A stretch of DNA of 64,000 bases from Candidatus Avispirillum faecium (GTDB lineage Bacteria; Bacillota; Clostridia; Oscillospirales; CAG-272). The translations under genes were made by a program, and so were the position numbers. The notes beneath the pieces are model-generated. The model did no database searches. It had not been told where the DNA came from and saw only the letters and a list, made by a program, of their open reading frames with translations. This document shows positions 1 to 8,018 of the stretch, piece after piece. How positions within the stretch are numbered: position 1 is the stretch's first letter; the number at the start of each line of letters is the position of its first letter. Location: the NCBI GenBank assembly GCA_904396155.1, contig CAJFOI010000030.1:1-64000 (forward strand). The letters are read 5' to 3'.

Positions 1-158
1 AAGGGAGCCTAAGGTAGATTAAAGCCTCCCCTGTGTGGGGGCTGCGCAGCAGACCCGGGGGTGGTGGCATCGTAGCTACATTAAATAAAGCCTCCCCTTC
101 CTCGTGAAGGGGAGGTGGCAGCGTAGCTGACGGAGGGGTTGTAACAATCCCCCACAAA
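1..158. repeat. Modular palindromic intergenic repeat cluster 1
   Basis: This stretch holds the tail of one module (AAGGGAGCCT), a module of the CCTCCCC...CTGCGCAGCAGACCCGGGGGTGGTGG type, and a CCTCCCC/GGGGAGG hairpin module with the inner stem CAGCGTAGCTG that ends in GGAGGGGTTGT. The modules recur at seven other places in the window. The cluster runs to about 15 bases before the proA start, so it probably lies in the proA leader or between operons. Short frames read through it are artefacts of the repeat. Confidence 0.85.
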
Positions 159-171
159 TTTACAGAAAAGT

Positions 172-1437
172 ATGGTCGAAACAATGGAAGAACTTTATGA
201 AAAGGTAAAAGACCTGTGCGCAGAGGCAAAGGCTGCCGCTCCCGCACTGGCCCGGGCCAGCGGGGAGACGCGAAACGGTGTGCTGTCCGCCTTTGCCGCC
301 CTGCTGCGAAAGGATGCGGAAAAGATCCTTTCCGCCAACGGGAAGGATATGGAAGCGGCCAGGCGCAGTGGCCTTTCTGCCGCCATGCAGGACCGGCTGC
401 TCCTTACGCCGGGCCGCCTGGAGGAGATCGCCCGCGCCATGGAGGCGCTGGTGATGCAGGACGACCCAATCGGGCTGGGGACGGTGCAGACCCGCCCCAA
501 CGGCATGGAGATCAAGCACATCCGGGTGCCCCTGGGCGTGGTGGGCGTAATCTTTGAATCCCGCCCCAATGTGAGTGCGGATATCGCCGGACTTTGCATC
601 AAGAGCGGGAACGCCGCCGTGCTTCGCGGGGGCAAGGAGGCCATCCGTTCCAACACGGCCATTGTGGAGACGGTAAGGCAGGCCCTTTCCATGTACGGAC
701 TTCCCCAGACGTGCGTGTCCCTGCTTCCCTTTACGGATCGGACGGGGGCCGCGGCGCTGATGGAAATGCGGGGCCTGATCGACGTGCTCATTCCCCGGGG
801 CGGCAAAGGGCTGATCCAAAACGTGGTGGAAAACGCAAAGGTGCCTGTCATCGAAACGGGGGCGGGCAACTGCCATTTGTATATCCATGCAGACGCGGAC
901 GCGGATATGGCGATCTCCCTCGCCGTCAACGGGAAAACCTCCCGCCCCTCCGTGTGCAATGCGATTGAAACAATTCTGATTCACCGGGAGGCGGCGCCCG
1001 CGCTGTTGCCCCGCCTGCAGGAGGAGCTGGAGCGCCGGGGCGTGGAGCTGCGCTGCTGCCCCGTCACCCTTCGGTATATTCAGGGAAAGGCCGCAGCGGA
1101 GGCGGACTGGGCCACGGAATACGACGATTTGATTGTGGCCGTGAAGGTGGTGGACTCCATCGAAGAAGCGGTGGCGCACATCAACCGCTACAGTACCGGC
1201 CACAGTGAGGCCATTGTCACAAGGGATCTTGGGGCGGCATCCTATTTCACCGAGGCGGTGGATTCTGCCTGCGTGTATGTGAACGCATCCACCCGGTTTA
1301 CAGACGGCGGCTGCTTCGGCCTGGGGGCCGAGGTGGGCATCGCCACCCAGAAGCTGCACGCAAGGGGGCCCCTGGGGGTAGGGGCACTGACTACAGAAAA
1401 GTATATCATCAGCGGCAGCGGACAAATTCGCACCTAA
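172..1437 (+). CDS. proA: Gamma-glutamyl phosphate reductase (ProA)
   Basis: This is the second enzyme of proline synthesis: it reduces gamma-glutamyl phosphate to glutamate semialdehyde with NADPH in the cytoplasm. The 421-residue product has the full family length. It shows the aldehyde-dehydrogenase-fold active-site segment RPSVCNAIET, with the catalytic Cys near residue 263, and the conserved RGGKGLIQNV segment near residue 210. The start is uncertain: neither ATG 172 nor ATG 184 has a clear Shine-Dalgarno, and a palindromic repeat ends just upstream. No proB is visible; it may lie left of the window or elsewhere. The next gene follows after 17 bases with its own strong ribosome binding site, so the two may be co-transcribed. 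Confidence 0.95.
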   Translation: MVETMEELYEKVKDLCAEAKAAAPALARASGETRNGVLSAFAALLRKDAEKILSANGKDMEAARRSGLSAAMQDRLLLTPGRLEEIARAMEALVMQDDPIGLGTVQTRPNGMEIKHIRVPLGVVGVIFESRPNVSADIAGLCIKSGNAAVLRGGKEAIRSNTAIVETVRQALSMYGLPQTCVSLLPFTDRTGAAALMEMRGLIDVLIPRGGKGLIQNVVENAKVPVIETGAGNCHLYIHADADADMAISLAVNGKTSRPSVCNAIETILIHREAAPALLPRLQEELERRGVELRCCPVTLRYIQGKAAAEADWATEYDDLIVAVKVVDSIEEAVAHINRYSTGHSEAIVTRDLGAASYFTEAVDSACVYVNASTRFTDGGCFGLGAEVGIATQKLHARGPLGVGALTTEKYIISGSGQIRT

Positions 1438-1454
1438 TATTTAAGGAGGTATAT

Positions 1455-2285
1455 ATGAAACTTGGAATTATCAACGACTGGAGTGAGGACGGCTTCCGGT
1501 ACGTAAAGGAAAAGGGGCTGGAGGCCATCGAGTTCTGCGTGAACTACTACAGCGACAGCAAGGCGTTTCTGGAAAAGGCGCCGCAGATCGCCCAGCTCAG
1601 CAAAAAGTACGGCATCCCTGTGGGTTCTACGGGACGCTGGGGCGCGACCCGTCTGGATGAAAAGGGCAATATTATTGAAAAGGCCCTCCAGGAGGACAAA
1701 GACATCATCGAAGCGGCTTCCATCATCGGCTGTCCCATCTTCAACACCGGCTGCAACTGGACAGAGGGACTGTCCTACTATGAAAACTGCCAGCGGGCCA
1801 TTGCATATTTTGAAAAGCTTCTCGACTTTGCCAGACCGAAGGGTGTGAAGATTGCCGTATACAACTGCGGCTGGAACAACTTCGTGTACGAGGACAAGGC
1901 GTGGGAGATCGTGCTGGGCGCGCTGCCGGAGCTTGGCATCAAATACGATGTGTCCCACTGTTTCGCCCACGGCGGCGACCAGAATTACCTGCGGGAGCTG
2001 CGGGACTGGGGCCATAAGGTCGTTCACTTCCACATTAAGGGATCCCTGTACATAGACGGCCAGCGGTATGACGATCCTCCGGCAGGACTGGATCAGACCA
2101 ACTGGGGCGCCGTGATGGATATGCTGTACAGCAAGGGCTATGACGGTATGCTGTCCATCGAGCCCCACTCGGAATACTGGAAGGATGCAAAGGGTGCCTG
2201 GGGCATCGACTTTACCATTCAGTATATCCGTCCCTATGTGATGCCCGACGGGTATACGTCCAGTGAAACGCCCTACTTCCCGTAA
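1455..2285 (+). CDS. Sugar phosphate isomerase/epimerase family protein (TIM barrel)
   Basis: The 276-residue protein belongs to the xylose-isomerase-like/AP endonuclease 2 TIM-barrel superfamily. Metal-binding residues are visible in family order: the Asp/His of YDVSH (near 175), the paired His of HFHIKG (near 194) and the Glu of SIEPHSE (near 235). There is no signal peptide. The start is set by AAGGAGG 1443-1449 just ahead of ATG. The real substrate cannot be read from sequence; relatives act on keto-sugars, hydroxypyruvate or inositol derivatives. It is followed by a hairpin and T-run at 2357-2390. Confidence 0.85.
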   Translation: MKLGIINDWSEDGFRYVKEKGLEAIEFCVNYYSDSKAFLEKAPQIAQLSKKYGIPVGSTGRWGATRLDEKGNIIEKALQEDKDIIEAASIIGCPIFNTGCNWTEGLSYYENCQRAIAYFEKLLDFARPKGVKIAVYNCGWNNFVYEDKAWEIVLGALPELGIKYDVSHCFAHGGDQNYLRELRDWGHKVVHFHIKGSLYIDGQRYDDPPAGLDQTNWGAVMDMLYSKGYDGMLSIEPHSEYWKDAKGAWGIDFTIQYIRPYVMPDGYTSSETPYFP

Positions 2286-2314
2286 TGGCGCGGGAAAAAT
2301 TTTGACGGATGCTC

Positions 2315-2343
2315 TTGCAATAGAGACAAAAATGTGGTATCCT
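2315..2343 (+). promoter_or_regulatory. Candidate sigma-A promoter ahead of the DUF1934 gene
   Basis: TTGCAA (2315-2320), a 17-base spacer and TATCCT (2338-2343). If used, the transcript starts near 2350, and the hairpin at 2357-2380 becomes the very start of its leader. The -10 is weak, so this is only a candidate. Confidence 0.35.
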
Positions 2344-2356
2344 ATGAAAAATGGTG

Positions 2357-2390
2357 ACAGCCGGAGACTTCTCCGGCTGTCCTGGTTTTT
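2357..2390 (+). terminator. Rho-independent terminator or leader attenuator
   Basis: Perfect 10-bp stem ACAGCCGGAG/CTCCGGCTGT (2357-2366 and 2371-2380) with the loop ACTT, followed by CCTGGTTTTT. It most simply ends the proA-epimerase transcript. It is only 20 bases before the ribosome binding site of the next gene and just downstream of a candidate promoter, so it could also act as an attenuator. Confidence 0.7.
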
Positions 2391-2416
2391 GAAACTTTTT
2401 GAAGGGAGGGGATCTC

Positions 2417-3007
2417 TTGCCCATTCGTGAATATGAAACAGAGGACCATCCCGGGGAGACGGCCGGAGAGCGGGTCATCATAGAAGTGGACAGCCTCCAG
2501 CGGGAACTGGAGGAAACCCGTTTGTTCGCGGGCCCCAGACTGCCCGCAGACGCAGAGGTGATTGTAGAGGACGGAGAGGACGGCCAGCTGCACGTGGAAA
2601 CTCCGTCCGGTACGGAAGAGACGGTGGACCGGTATGTGATTGTCAGCGTGGGCCGGCTCTCCCGGGAAGGAAATATGCTGCAGCTGGCATATACGGAAGA
2701 ACTGGGCGAAGGGGAGGGCGCGCCGGTCCAGGTGAGCCTTACCTTCCCCTCGGGAGAAAAGGGTCCCGTCTTTGTGAGCCGCACCGGCGCTATGCGCACG
2801 GCGTTCACGATCCAGGAAGGCGTGCGGCAGTACAGCGTCTACGACACGGAGCACGGAAAGATGGAGCTGTGCGTGATCGGAAGGCGGATCGAAAACAGGA
2901 TCGATACCGGCGGCGGGGTGATGCGGCTGGATTATATCGTAGAGCTGCGGGGATTGATCGCCCAGCGCACAAAAATGACCATTCGGGTGCGGCCGGAGCG
3001 TGCGTAA
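2417..3007 (+). CDS. DUF1934 (YwiB-like) beta-barrel protein
   Basis: The 196-residue protein has a C-terminal DUF1934 domain (about residues 67-190) of the small calycin-like barrel type known from B. subtilis YwiB. Recognisable segments are YVIVSVGRLSREGN, a central MRTAFTIQEG and the closing LDYIVELRG. Family function is unknown. An acidic N-terminal extension of about 65 residues precedes the domain, which is longer than the usual roughly 140-residue member. I chose the TTG start at 2417 because GGGAGGGG at 2404-2411 is correctly spaced; the in-frame TTG at 2399 lacks a site. A repeat cluster follows at 3044. Confidence 0.75.
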   Translation: MPIREYETEDHPGETAGERVIIEVDSLQRELEETRLFAGPRLPADAEVIVEDGEDGQLHVETPSGTEETVDRYVIVSVGRLSREGNMLQLAYTEELGEGEGAPVQVSLTFPSGEKGPVFVSRTGAMRTAFTIQEGVRQYSVYDTEHGKMELCVIGRRIENRIDTGGGVMRLDYIVELRGLIAQRTKMTIRVRPERA

Positions 3008-3043
3008 GGCTGACTGAATTGCAGCTTTTTGGGAGGCGACGCA

Positions 3044-3352
3044 ATATTTTATAAAAAGCCTCCCCTGTGCGGGGGCTGCACAGCAGACCCGGGGGTGGTG
3101 GCTTGCCGAAGGCAAGCCGGAAGGGTTGTAAAGGAAACAATCCCCCAGTCAGCTACGCTGACAGCCCCCTTTGCACAAGGGGGCCTTAAGAAAGAGCCTC
3201 CCCAGTGGAGGACTTACTACGCAAGTCCGGGGGTAATGGCGCAATATTTTTTATAAAAAGCCTCCCTACATGGGTGCCTAAATAAATATAAGCCTCCCCT
3301 TTTTCATAAAGGGGAGGTGGCTCGCCGTAGGCGAGACGGAGGGGTTGTCTTT
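3044..3352. repeat. Modular palindromic intergenic repeat cluster 2
   Basis: It contains a complete composite unit at about 3055-3190. The left arm starts AAGCCTCCCC and ends AGGGTTGT, with the inner stem GGCTTGCC/GGCAAGCC. The right arm starts ACAATCCCCC and ends GGGGGCCTT, with the inner stem GTCAGC/GCTGAC. Degenerate partial units (3195-3280) and a full hairpin module (3290-3350, inner stem CTCGCC/GGCGAG) follow. The cluster ends about 40 bases before the holA start. Confidence 0.85.
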
Positions 3353-3392
3353 TTCGAGCATATCATACTATACCAAAAAGGAGGCGGAGAGC

Positions 3393-4448
3393 GTGACGGA
3401 AGCGGACTTTCGGCGGGAGATGAAAACGGGCCTGGCCGGTGCGTACCTTCTGTACGGCGAAGAGGATTATCTCAAGGATTTCTATGCGGCGCGCGCCCGA
3501 AAGCTGGTCCTTTCGGGGGATGAGACCCTGGCCGCCTTCAACAGCTATGCGATGGGAGCGGACGCCCCCGACCTGGACGACTTGGAGGAGGCGGTCCTGT
3601 CCCTGCCCGCCATGGGCGGACAAGTGTTTATCCGGTACCGGGCGAATCTGAACGCGCTGGGTGCCGCCGAGCAAAAGCGGTTGCTGGAAATCTTGAAAAA
3701 TGTGGATCCCCAGGGAACCGTTTGCCTCCTGACCCCTCCCGCCGGAGGGTTCGACGCGGGCAAGCCCGGCCGGGGCAAACCCTCTTCCCTCTATAAAAAA
3801 CTGGAGACGGTGTGCACCATGGTGGACCTGGCCCCGTACGGGCCCGGGGACATGAAAAAGTGGATGGCCCGCCGCCTGGCCCGCTCCGGTGTCTCCCTGG
3901 GGGAAGGTGCTGGGGACGCGCTGCTCGGGCGCTGCGGAAAGAGCATGTATGTTTTGTCCGGTGAACTGGACAAGCTGGCGGCCTATGCCCGGGCAAACGG
4001 GCTGTCGGAAATCGGGACAAAGCAGGTGCATTCTGTGACTGCCGCCGCCGGGGAGGAGGACGCCTTTGCCCTGGCAAACGCCGTGCTGGCCGGGGACAGG
4101 AGCCGCGCACTGTCTGTGCTTGCTTATTATAAGAAACACCAGATCAGCGCCGTAGCGGCGCTGGCATCCGTGTCCCGCACCGTCTGTGATATGCTGACGG
4201 TCAGCCGCCTGGCCGCGGCGGGGTACGATCCGGCCGGCGTTGCGTCTGCGCTGAAAATGCATCCTTACCGTGCGGGGCTGTACCTGTCCGCCGTGCGGGG
4301 CATGGATCCCGCCCGGCTTGCGGCCATCGCCGCGCGGTGCCGACGGGCGGATGTGCTGCAAAAAAGCACGAAGCTGGACTACATCGCCCTGGAGCGGGTG
4401 ATTTGTACCATTCCTTCAAAAAAGGCGGGAGAGGTGCGCCGTGGATAA
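3393..4448 (+). CDS. holA: DNA polymerase III delta subunit (HolA)
   Basis: The delta subunit of the replicative clamp loader opens the sliding clamp. The 351-residue product has family length and opens with the typical AYLLYGEEDYLKD segment. A central AAA+-like part follows (KLETVCTMVDLAPYG, residues about 145-160), then a helical C-terminal domain containing LAYYKKHQISAVAALAS. The start is GTG 3393, with AAAGGAGG at 3377-3384; the ATG 48 bases upstream lies in repeat-derived sequence. It overlaps the next gene by 8 bases, indicating translational coupling. rpsT, often next to holA in Firmicutes, is not here. Confidence 0.9.
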   Translation: MTEADFRREMKTGLAGAYLLYGEEDYLKDFYAARARKLVLSGDETLAAFNSYAMGADAPDLDDLEEAVLSLPAMGGQVFIRYRANLNALGAAEQKRLLEILKNVDPQGTVCLLTPPAGGFDAGKPGRGKPSSLYKKLETVCTMVDLAPYGPGDMKKWMARRLARSGVSLGEGAGDALLGRCGKSMYVLSGELDKLAAYARANGLSEIGTKQVHSVTAAAGEEDAFALANAVLAGDRSRALSVLAYYKKHQISAVAALASVSRTVCDMLTVSRLAAAGYDPAGVASALKMHPYRAGLYLSAVRGMDPARLAAIAARCRRADVLQKSTKLDYIALERVICTIPSKKAGEVRRG

Positions 4449-5064
4449 GATTCCCATATCCCTTCCGGTGGTAGTGGAGGGAAAATACGACAAAATCAAG
4501 CTGTCCTCCGTGATCGACGCCACCATTCTCACGACGGAGGGATTCGGCATATTTAACAATCAGGAAAAGCGAGCTCTCTTGCGGGCGCTGTCGAAAAATG
4601 GAATCATTCTTTTGACGGACAGCGATGGGGCGGGCGGTGTGATTCGATCCCACCTGCAGTCTTTTCTGCCGCCGGACAAGATCTACCAGCTGTATATCCC
4701 GCAAATCGCGGGAAAGGAGAAGCGAAAAAAATCCCCCTCCAAAGCAGGGACGCTGGGGGTAGAGGGAATGGATGCGGCGGTGCTGCGGGAGCTGTTTCAA
4801 ACCTTTGCGGCCCGAAGAGAAGTCCGGCAAGCGCAAAGGGAGGCTGTTACCAAGGCGGATTTTTTCGCCGACGGGCTTACGGGAAAGCCGGGCAGCGCCG
4901 AGAGAAGGCGTGCGCTGTGTACACGTCTGTCCCTTCCGGGGGACATGACGCCCACTGCGCTGCTGGCGGCGGTGAACCTGCTGCTGGACCGGGCGGAGTA
5001 CCGGGAGGCGGTGGCGTGCCTTTTTAGGGATAAAGCAGAAGGCACGGTGCAAAATAAAGGATGA
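4441..5064 (+). CDS. Toprim/DUF4093 protein, RNase M5-like
   Basis: The 207-residue protein begins with a Toprim fold. VVVEGKYD (residues 9-16) carries the conserved Glu, and LLTDSDGAGG (about 57-66) carries the DxD metal site. The rest resembles the DUF4093 C-terminal domain that accompanies it in Clostridia. RNase M5 (RnmV) matures 5S rRNA in Firmicutes. This protein shares the N-terminal logic, but its C-terminus differs, so I call it M5-like rather than rnmV. It starts at GTG 4441 inside the end of holA. Confidence 0.8.
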   Translation: MDKIPISLPVVVEGKYDKIKLSSVIDATILTTEGFGIFNNQEKRALLRALSKNGIILLTDSDGAGGVIRSHLQSFLPPDKIYQLYIPQIAGKEKRKKSPSKAGTLGVEGMDAAVLRELFQTFAARREVRQAQREAVTKADFFADGLTGKPGSAERRRALCTRLSLPGDMTPTALLAAVNLLLDRAEYREAVACLFRDKAEGTVQNKG

Positions 5065-5101
5065 ATCTCAATACAGCTTGGAGAGAAAGGAGCAGACGGT
5101 T

Positions 5102-5536
5102 ATGATACAGCGGCTGCTGCAGAAATATCGGCATTATTTGCTGTACGCCGTTTTCGGGGTCCTGACTACGGCGGTGGACCTGGCGGTATATTATCTTCTT
5201 TATAATTTGTTTTCTGTGCACTACCTCATCGCCCAGACCATCAGCTGGATGGTGGCGGTCCTGTTCGCTTACTTTACCAACAAGCGGTATGTGTTTGTCA
5301 GTAAGTCGCGGGGAAGGGACATGGTGTCGGAACTTTTGAAGTTTGTCTCCGGGCGGCTGTTTTCTCTGGGTGTGCAGACGGTGTGCCTGGCCCTTCTTGT
5401 AGAACTGGCCCACTGGGATGAAAACATCGTCCGCCTGCCGGTGCTGGTGATCGTCACGGTGCTCAACTATATCGTCAGCCGCGTGTTCGTCTTTGCAAAA
5501 AAGAAGGATCCCGAGAAGGATGCTTCCAGGACATAA
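5102..5536 (+). CDS. GtrA family membrane protein
   Basis: The 144-residue protein has four predicted membrane segments (about 12-34, 38-60, 80-100, 112-132) and the GtrA signature region YAVFGVLTTAVDLAVYY, with TNKRYVF in the second loop. GtrA proteins are thought to help flip polyprenyl-linked sugars for cell-surface glycosylation; the substrate here is unknown. ATG 5102 is chosen because AAGGAG at 5087-5092 is well spaced. The gene runs 38 bases beyond the Toprim gene and 10 bases short of YgiQ, so it is probably in the same transcript. Confidence 0.85.
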   Translation: MIQRLLQKYRHYLLYAVFGVLTTAVDLAVYYLLYNLFSVHYLIAQTISWMVAVLFAYFTNKRYVFVSKSRGRDMVSELLKFVSGRLFSLGVQTVCLALLVELAHWDENIVRLPVLVIVTVLNYIVSRVFVFAKKKDPEKDASRT

Positions 5537-5546
5537 GGAAACGCAG

Positions 5547-7433
5547 ATGGAAGGAAAATTTTTGCCGGTCACGCCGGAAGAGGTCCGGGCCGCCGGACGG
5601 GACGTGCCGGATTTTGTATATGTGTGCGGGGATGCCTATGTGGATCACCCGTCTTTCGGCGCCGCCATCATCGGCCGCGTACTGGAGGCCGCCGGCTTTG
5701 TTGTGGCAATGCTGCCCCAGCCGGATTATAAAGGCTGCCAGGCGATGCAGACCTTCGGCCGTCCCCGGCTGGGCTTTTTGGTCTCCAGCGGGAATATCGA
5801 TTCCATGGTGTGCCATTACACTGCCGCAAAAAAGAAGCGCACCTCCGATTACTATTCCCCCGGCGGGAAGGCCGGCCTGCGTCCGGACCGGGCGGTGATC
5901 GTGTACTGCAACCGGATCCGGGAGGCGTATGGGGATGTGCCCATCATCATCGGCGGACTGGAGGCGTCCCTGCGCCGGTTTGCCCACTACGACTACTGGA
6001 ACAATCGGGTGCGCCGCAGTATTTTGGTGGACAGCCGGGCGGATATTCTCTCCTATGGGATGGGAGAAAAATCCATTCTGCGCATCGCCCAGCTGCTGGA
6101 CCGGGGCGTTCCCGTAAAGAAGATCCGGGACGTGCGGGGCACTGCGTATCTTTGCAAAAGCGGGGAGGAAATCCACTATCCCAAAGTGGAGGAGACCTAC
6201 GATTACGATCAGCTGAAAACGGACAAAGAGGCCTACGCCCGGGCCTTTGCCATCCAGTATAAAAACAACGACGCCATCAGCGGACGGGCCATCACGGAAT
6301 ACTACGGAGATCGGATGCTGGTACAGAATCCTCCTATGCCGCCTCTGGAGCGGGAGGAGCTGGATCGGGTGTATGCCCTGCCCTATATGCGGGCCGCTCA
6401 CCCCATGTACGACAAGGACGGCGGCGTCCCCGCCATATCCGAGGTGCGGTTTTCCATCACCCACAACCGGGGGTGCTTCGGCGGGTGCAATTTCTGCGCT
6501 CTGGCCTTCCATCAGGGACGGAGCGTGCGCAGCAGAAGCATCGAGAGCGTGGTCCGGGAGGCAAAGCTCATTGCCGCCATGCCGGACTTCAAGGGATATA
6601 TCCACGACGTGGGCGGTCCTACGGCGAATTTCCGCCACCCTTCCTGCCGGCAGCAGCTGGAGCGGGGCGTATGCCAGGGAAAGCGGTGCTTAGTGCCTAC
6701 GCCGTGTAAGCATTTGGACGCAGACCACAGCGAATACATAAAACTGCTCCAGGCGGTAGAAGCGGTGCCCGGCGTGAAAAAGGTGTTTATCCGCAGCGGG
6801 ATCCGGTTCGACTATATGCTCCAGGATAAAAACGACGCTTTTTTTGAAAAACTGGTGCGGGATCACGTCAGCGGGCAGCTGAAGGTGGCGCCGGAGCACT
6901 GTTCCCCCTATGTGCTGCAGTGTATGGGAAAGCCAGACATTGCGGTATACGACAAATTTAGACAAAAATTTTTCCGCCTTACGGAGAGGGTAGGGAAGGA
7001 GCAATATCTGGTGCCCTACCTTATGTCCAGCCACCCGGGGAGCCGATTGACCGATGCGGTGGAGCTGGCGCTGTACATCAAGCGCATCGGCCTGTCTCCC
7101 GAACAGGTGCAGGACTTTTATCCCACCCCGGGGACGGCCTCTACGGTGATGTATTATACGGGGGTCGATCCCCTGACGGGGAAAAAGGTATATACTGCCA
7201 CAGATTATAAGGAAAAGCAGATGCAGCGGGCACTGCTTCAGTACTGGCGACCGGAAAACCGGCGGCTGGTATTGGAGGCACTTCACCGGTGCGGCAGGGA
7301 GGACCTCATTGGTTGGGGCCCGGATTGCTTGATCCGCCCCAGCCGCAGCGCCGTCGGGAAGAAACCGGCCGGCGGAGGAACGAAGAAAGGCGCCCGCTCT
7401 GGGAACTCCCGCCGAAGGAGTCGAAGAAAATAA
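5547..7433 (+). CDS. YgiQ family radical SAM protein
   Basis: The 628-residue protein has the UPF0313/YgiQ architecture. The N-terminal domain contains FLPVTPEEVRAAG and DFVYVCGDAYVDHPSF. The radical SAM cluster motif CFGGCNFC (Cys near 310, 314, 317) binds the 4Fe-4S cluster. The C-terminus reads DFYPTPGT and ends in a basic tail rich in Lys/Arg/Gly. The molecular reaction is not established for the family. ATG 5547 with AAGGAA upstream is preferred over ATG 5520, which would add nine atypical residues. It closes the holA-Toprim-GtrA-YgiQ run. Confidence 0.9.
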   Translation: MEGKFLPVTPEEVRAAGRDVPDFVYVCGDAYVDHPSFGAAIIGRVLEAAGFVVAMLPQPDYKGCQAMQTFGRPRLGFLVSSGNIDSMVCHYTAAKKKRTSDYYSPGGKAGLRPDRAVIVYCNRIREAYGDVPIIIGGLEASLRRFAHYDYWNNRVRRSILVDSRADILSYGMGEKSILRIAQLLDRGVPVKKIRDVRGTAYLCKSGEEIHYPKVEETYDYDQLKTDKEAYARAFAIQYKNNDAISGRAITEYYGDRMLVQNPPMPPLEREELDRVYALPYMRAAHPMYDKDGGVPAISEVRFSITHNRGCFGGCNFCALAFHQGRSVRSRSIESVVREAKLIAAMPDFKGYIHDVGGPTANFRHPSCRQQLERGVCQGKRCLVPTPCKHLDADHSEYIKLLQAVEAVPGVKKVFIRSGIRFDYMLQDKNDAFFEKLVRDHVSGQLKVAPEHCSPYVLQCMGKPDIAVYDKFRQKFFRLTERVGKEQYLVPYLMSSHPGSRLTDAVELALYIKRIGLSPEQVQDFYPTPGTASTVMYYTGVDPLTGKKVYTATDYKEKQMQRALLQYWRPENRRLVLEALHRCGREDLIGWGPDCLIRPSRSAVGKKPAGGGTKKGARSGNSRRRSRRK

Positions 7434-7454
7434 GTCTGCCACGGGGGGTCTGCA

Positions 7455-7997
7455 CAAATCCAAGCCACCTCTGTATAAGGGGCCTTATTCCAATTTCTTT
7501 AGTCTCCCCTGCGTGGGGGGCTGCGCAGCAGACCCGAGGGTGGTGGCGCAGCATATTTTATAAAAAGCCTCCCCTGTGCAAGGGGAGGTGGCTCGCCGCA
7601 GGCGAGACGGAAGGGTTGTAAAGGGGACAATCCCCCACCCGCTGCGCGGGAGCCCCCTTTGCACAAGGGAGCCTAAATAAAATATAAGCCTCCCCTGTGT
7701 GGGGACTGCGAAGCAGACCCGAGGGTGGTGTCAGCAAAATTTACCACTAAACGAAGCCTCCCCTGTGCAAGGGGAGGTGTCAGCGTAGCTGACGGAGGGG
7801 TTGTTAAAGGGAACAATCCCTCACCCGCTTCGCGGGAGCTCCCTTTGCACAAGGGAGCCTAAATAAAATATAAGCCTCCCCTGGGGGGCTGCGCAGCAGA
7901 CCCGGGAGTGACGGCGCAGCGCAGTTATCATGAAATAAAGCCTCCCCTTTTTCATAAAGGGGAGGTGCCGCAACTGTGTTGTGGCGGAGGGGTTGTT
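7455..7997. repeat. Modular palindromic intergenic repeat cluster 3
   Basis: This is the densest cluster near a gene start, with at least seven modules. CTGCGCAGCAGACCC modules lie near 7502-7545, 7687-7730 and 7875-7915. GGGGAGG hairpins lie near 7565-7620, 7752-7802 and 7937-7996, with inner stems CTCGCC/GGCGAG, GTCAGC/GCTGAC and GCCGCAAC/GTTGTGGC. CCCGC/GCGGG modules ending AAGGGAGCCT lie near 7627-7674 and 7812-7862. It runs to within six bases of the sfsA ribosome binding site. Confidence 0.85.
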
Positions 7998-8018
7998 CCA
8001 TATCAGGAGGGTACTTCT

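Noticed and set aside
7289-7621. Small proteins translated through the repeat clusters (also 13011-13226, 37564-37791, 57447-57863, 60304-60551)
   Set aside because: The peptides are direct readings of the conserved repeat modules in changing frames and differ between copies only as the repeats do.
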